Translations under genes and position numbers: made by a program
The notes under the pieces: model-generated
Databases searched by the model: none
What the model saw: only the letters and a program-made list of their open reading frames with translations
Told to the model about the DNA's origin: nothing
Source: Parapristionchus giblindavisi
Lineage: Eukaryota; Nematoda; Chromadorea; Rhabditida; Diplogasteridae
Assembly: GCA_943737045.1 (NCBI GenBank)
Contig: CALSFV010000268.1
Span: forward strand, 544,260-608,259
Reading direction: 5' to 3'
Length of the DNA: 64,000 nucleotides
Shown: in pieces, positions 58,845-64,000 of the stretch
Layout of the letters: every line of letters starts with the position of its first letter
Numbering within the stretch: position 1 is the stretch's first letter

Positions 58845-59471
58845 ACACAGAACCCAACGGCCCTCTTTAGGGCCACAATCGTATACCTGAACGAGTTTGA
58901 TCTCAAATATGTGTGTTGAATAAAGCTTATGCATTTCAATTATTGAGTTTATATCTAATCGATGTGCGAAAATAGCTGTTAGCTGAGTTTACGCTAGTGG
59001 TTTTTGAGAAACACTCAAAGATTACGGTAGCTAGGATCGACTACCGTAGTTTGGAAATGGTTGTGTACATCAGAATTCTGATAGAGTTAGTCAGTTCTAA
59101 GAAAGTCTACGGTTCTATTTGAGACCGTGTCTTGAAACGTTACGGTAGTCACAGTAGATTACGGTAATCTAGATATGCGTTTGTTAGCTGACTCCAACCC
59201 TCGTATCTTTGACGTGATATTTCAATTCATATCAGTGAGAAGAAGTTGATCATTCATGTCGAACAGCTATTTGCATATCGAGAATAGGCTTTTAGAACTT
59301 GTTAGTTGATATGTTGATGTAGATGTATTCTTAGCGTTTCTCTTAATGCTTATCTAGATCAATACAAGAGCATTGGTCAGGGCAGTCGAGGGACGCCTTC
59401 TTTCCCGCCAATATCTGGTGGTAGTGCCCGCGCAGTCACTCAAGAGAGAGGATATTTAAGGGTGTCTCTGA

Positions 59472-59825
<354 letters not shown>

Positions 59826-60255
59826 GTCGTCTCTCGACTTGTCGATCTCGACATGTGCTCATTGAGTGCAAACCCAGAACCCAACGGCCCTCTTTAGGGC
59901 CACAATCCTATACCTAAACAAGTTGATCTCTGATCTTTGAAAAGTCGGAATAAAGATGTTTCATGATACAGTTTACTTATATGTGATTCAGTACTGCTCT
60001 AAACCTTAGAGCACCTAAATTTCGAAAAGAAGCGGAAAATTTGTGTTGACTACTTTTAATTTATGTAGTTTTGTGATATATTCATGGTAAGGATGTTGTG
60101 TTTGCATGTAATATGTGAGAGAAATTCAGATACGTAGCAATACATTACATATAAACTTCGAAAAATATCACAAATCAAGTCTAATCTTAGCTCGTGAGGG
60201 TAAGAGCGTTTTCCCGCCAAGTGTCCTTGCCCGCGCAGTCAACCCCCCTATATAA

Positions 60256-60711
<456 letters not shown>

Positions 60712-61323
60712 GCAGTGTGCTTGAACAGCTGTATACCTGAACCCAACGGCCCTCTTTAGGGCCACAAACTTATGCCTGAACAAGTTTGATCTCTCTCGTG
60801 TATGAATAAAGCGAACATAACATTGTATTGATTGACTAGACATGTGCAGTCTTTTCAAAATTGACTTGTAAGAGAAAAATACGTTTCCGTGTGCTGCAAC
60901 TAATCCACAATGTAATCCTGAGTAGTTAGCATGTAGAAATAGGTCTTCGATTAAGATTCAAGGGTTTAGATTCAAGTTTTCCTAAAGTTTTTATCACAAT
61001 TACGTCCTAAGGGTACATTCTCTGACGCTAAATGTTTTCAACTCTTGTGATTCTTCTCGAAATGGTTTCTCGGATTGTATCTTACTGTGAGAATATTGAA
61101 AAATTTCAAGTAAAAGAGCAAATCTAGATAATTTTCCTCTGTCTTATGTTGACTGCATGCTCAACGAGGGGCGATTTGGATAACCCGAATCGGTGTTAGT
61201 GCCCGATCGTATTCTCCTCTTCCCGCGCAAATGGGGGCGGGGCCACAGATCGTCCGCTTCGTATATAACGAGACTCTTTCGACCCAACCTCACCACACTT
61301 TGTGACCAACCCTCATCGTCAGT

Positions 61324-61694
61324 ATGCCACCCAAGCCATCCGCCAAGGGAGCCAAGAAGGCCGCCAAGTCCAGAAGACTACCCGTACTGGAGACAAGAAG
61401 AGAAGAAAGTCAAGAAAGGAATCCTACTCCGTGTACATCTACCGTGTACTCAAGCAGGTCCACCCCGACACCGGAGTCTCCTCCAAGGCTATGTCGATCA
61501 TGAACTCCTTCGTGAACGACGTCTTCGAGAGAATCGCCGGCGAGGCTTCCAAGCTCGCTCACTACAACAAGCGTTCCACCATCTCTTCTCGCGAAATCCA
61601 GACTGCCGTCCGTCTTATCCTTCCCGGAGAGCTCGCCAAGCACGCCGTCTCTGAGGGCACCAAGGCCGTCACCAAGTACACTTCCTCCAAGTAA
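61324..61694 (+). pseudogene. Histone H2B, unit 6, frameshifted at codon 16
   Basis: One C is missing in the CCC of codons 16-17 (AAGTCCAGAAG near 61368-61374). From the normal ATG the frame breaks after Lys15 and stops at 61501-61503, about 59 residues. The rest of the gene is unchanged in the original frame. An upstream ATG at 61302 could read into the correct frame with an odd N-terminus, which I regard as accidental. Sequencing error is a serious alternative. Confidence 0.9.
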
Positions 61695-63191
61695 ATCGTT
61701 ACTTGCGAAGTCGTGAACTAACCAGAACCCAACGGCCCTCTTTAGGGCCACAATCCTATACCTAAACAAGTTTGATCTCAAATATGTGTTTTGAATAAAG
61801 TTTGTCGCATACTGTAGCCTGATTCTCCGGTAGTTGATCTTTGATCTTGCGAAAAAAATTGATCTCTGGGATATCTTGTACGTGGATTACTGTAGTAGTA
61901 TGTAGTTATACTGTAGAACGGTAGATTTCGCTCTGGCGTTGGATATAAGTCGAGCGTGGGATACTGTAGATGAACATGCAGACTGATCTTTGATATCTAA
62001 AAGAAGATTTGAATGAAGTTGTGAGTAGTTTCCTAGACACTACCAAGATTTCACCTCGTTCCAACTGATAACGTTAACGAAATGTTCAAGAAGCACGTAG
62101 AATAAGGTTAGAATAGAGCTAACATTTATGCATCGAGATGAAATGAAATATGTGTTTTGAATAAAGTTTGTCGCATACTGTAGCCTGATTCTCCGGTAGT
62201 TGATCTTTGATCTTGCGAAAAAAATTGATCTCTGGGATATCTTGTACGTGGATTACTGTAGTAGTATGTAGTTACACTGTAGAACGGTAGATCTCGCTCT
62301 GGCGTTGGATATAAGTCGAGCGTGGGATACTGTAGATGAACATGCAGACTGATCTTTGATATCTAAAAGAAGATTTGAATGAAGTTGTGAGTAGTTTCCT
62401 AGACACTACCAAGATTTCACCTCGTTCCAACTGATAACGTTAACGAAATGTTCAAGAAGCACGTAGAATAAGGTTAGAATAGAGCTAACATTTATGCATC
62501 GAGATGAAATGAAATATGTGTGTTGAATATAGTTTGTCGTATACTGTAGCCGGATTCTCCGGTAGTTGATCTTTGATCTTGCGAAAAAAGATTGATCTCT
62601 GGGATATCTTGTACGTGGATTACTGTAGTAGTATGTAGTTACACTGTAGAACGGTAGATCTCGCTCTGGCGTTGGATATAAGTCGAGCGTGGGATACTGT
62701 AGATGAACATGCAGACTGATCTTTGATATCTAAAAGAAGATTTGAATGAAGTTGTGAGTAGTTTCCTAGACACTACCAAGATTTCACCTCGTTCCAACTG
62801 ATAACGTTAACGAAATGTTCAAGAAGCACGCAGAATAATGAATCGAGATGAAATCAAGTGATCTTTGATCTTTCAATACTTGCTACATTCATCATGAATC
62901 TATTTTGTCTTCTCTGGTCGATGTCTCATGTCTACACTGTAAAATTCAAAAAAAATATTACGGATAAGTCCTCTTATCAAGCCCTAATTCAGTTATCCTA
63001 TACACAGGCGTGCGTCGTGATAGCACGAGAGAGTGGCCCTGAGTGGTGTTAGTGCGCGATCATTCAGATTTTTGGCGCGCAAACGCCTCACTTCGTGTGG
63101 GCGGAGCCACATATCGAAGCGCCGGGTATATATTGCCCTCACTCGTTTACTCTTATCATAGTTTCGTGAAACTAAAGAACTCATAGTCAAC

Positions 63192-63575
63192 ATGTCTGGA
63201 CGTGGAAAGGGAGGTAAAGCCAAGAGCGGAGGAAAGGCCAAGTCTCGTTCATCCCGTGCTGGTCTTCAATTCCCCGTCGGTCGTCTTCACCGCATGCTGC
63301 GCAAGGGCAACTACGCTCAGCGTGTCGGAGCCGGAGCCCCTGTCTACCTTGCTGCCGTTCTTGAGTACCTCGCTGCTGAGGTTCTCGAGCTCGCTGGCAA
63401 CGCCGCTCGTGACAACAAGAAGACCAGAATCAACCCTCGCCATCTCCAGCTTGCCGTCCGCAACGACGAGGAGCTGAACAAGCTCATGGCTGGAGTCACC
63501 ATCGCTCAAGGAGGTGTTCTTCCCAACATCAACGCCGTTCTTCTGCCCAAGAAGACCGCCGGAGAAAAGGAATAA
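63192..63575 (+). CDS. Histone H2A, unit 6
   Basis: Intact, same protein as units 1-4. Three sub-repeats precede it. A run of T in the following spacer is one base longer than in other units (near 63758). The array continues beyond the window, which ends in the H2A-H4 spacer. Confidence 0.99.
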   Translation: MSGRGKGGKAKSGGKAKSRSSRAGLQFPVGRLHRMLRKGNYAQRVGAGAPVYLAAVLEYLAAEVLELAGNAARDNKKTRINPRHLQLAVRNDEELNKLMAGVTIAQGGVLPNINAVLLPKKTAGEKE

Positions 63576-64000
63576 ACGCCTCGCTTAGCACTCACGGCTA
63601 AACACAGAACCCAACGGCCCTCTTTAGGGCCACAATCGTATACCTGAACGAGTTTGATCTCAAATATGTGTGTTGAATAAAGCTTATGCATTTCAATTAT
63701 TGAGTTTATATCTAATCGATGTGCGAAAATAGCTGTTAGCTGAGTTTACGCTAGTGGTTTTTTGAGAAACACTCAAAGATTACGGTAGCTAGGATCGACT
63801 ACCGTAGTTTGGAAATGGTTGTGTACATCAGAATTCTGATAGAGTTAGTCAGTTCTAAGAAAGTCTACGGTTCTATTTGAGACCGTGTCTTGAAACGTTA
63901 CGGTAGTCACAGTAGATTACGGTAATCTAGATATGCGTTTGTTAGCCTGACTCCAACCCTCGTATCTTTGACGTGATATTTCAATTCATATCAGTGAGAA

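Overview
The window looks like nuclear DNA of a rhabditid-type nematode. Evidence: introns are mostly short and AT-rich with TTTCAG acceptors; there is a major-sperm-protein-domain gene; H4 carries Cys73 and H3 has the QEAAEAYL segment, both as in Caenorhabditis; and two arrays contain TTAGGC, the nematode telomere hexamer. The genus cannot be fixed from sequence alone.

Layout. 1-5.5 kb: repeats, low-complexity DNA and one LINE fragment, no recognised host gene. 5.5-10.0 kb (-): a FIT/FITM-family ER lipid gene in 9 exons. 10.5-21.5 kb (+): the nuclear cap-binding subunit NCBP1 (CBP80), divergent from FITM, in 27 exons giving 790 aa. Its largest intron holds a complete antisense gene for an MSP-domain protein with a Lys/Glu tail. 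22.0-22.46 kb: an orphan histone 3' end with no histone gene. 22.5-24.8 kb: a 30-bp minisatellite with TTAGGC cores, pointing right, then a 582-bp Penelope-like fragment with perfect 38-bp inverted ends, then the same minisatellite pointing left (GCCTAA), itself interrupted by a tRNA-like MITE. The orientation is that of a telomere-telomere junction.

25.4-38.2 kb: a broken Ku70 (XRCC6-like) locus. Two C-terminal (SAP-like) exons on the - strand are followed by a large imperfect palindrome. Its arms (26064-29896 and 30758-38143) carry the same N-terminal Ku70 exons in opposite orientations; the Ku core exons are not seen. The right arm alone carries a CR1/jockey-like LINE fragment, a 5'-truncated RTE-like element and a ~210-bp insertion.

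38.2-64.0 kb: a tandem core-histone array, H2B-H2A-H4-H3, all on +, in units of 4759 or 4392 bp: five quartets (two with a gene or promoter defect) and the start of a sixth. The length difference is the copy number (3 or 2) of a ~366-bp sub-repeat behind H2B. Each gene has its own TATA box, a histone 3' stem-loop and a downstream AATAAA. H3/H4 share one promoter motif set and H2A/H2B another. The first H2B has lost that promoter, being fused to the Ku70 arm; one H2A (unit 5) and one H2B (unit 6) carry frameshifts.

The three intact single-copy genes act in separate processes (ER lipid storage, RNA cap binding, probably sperm cytoskeleton). Histone 3' ends and cap-binding complex are functionally linked in animals, but nothing here shows more than proximity.
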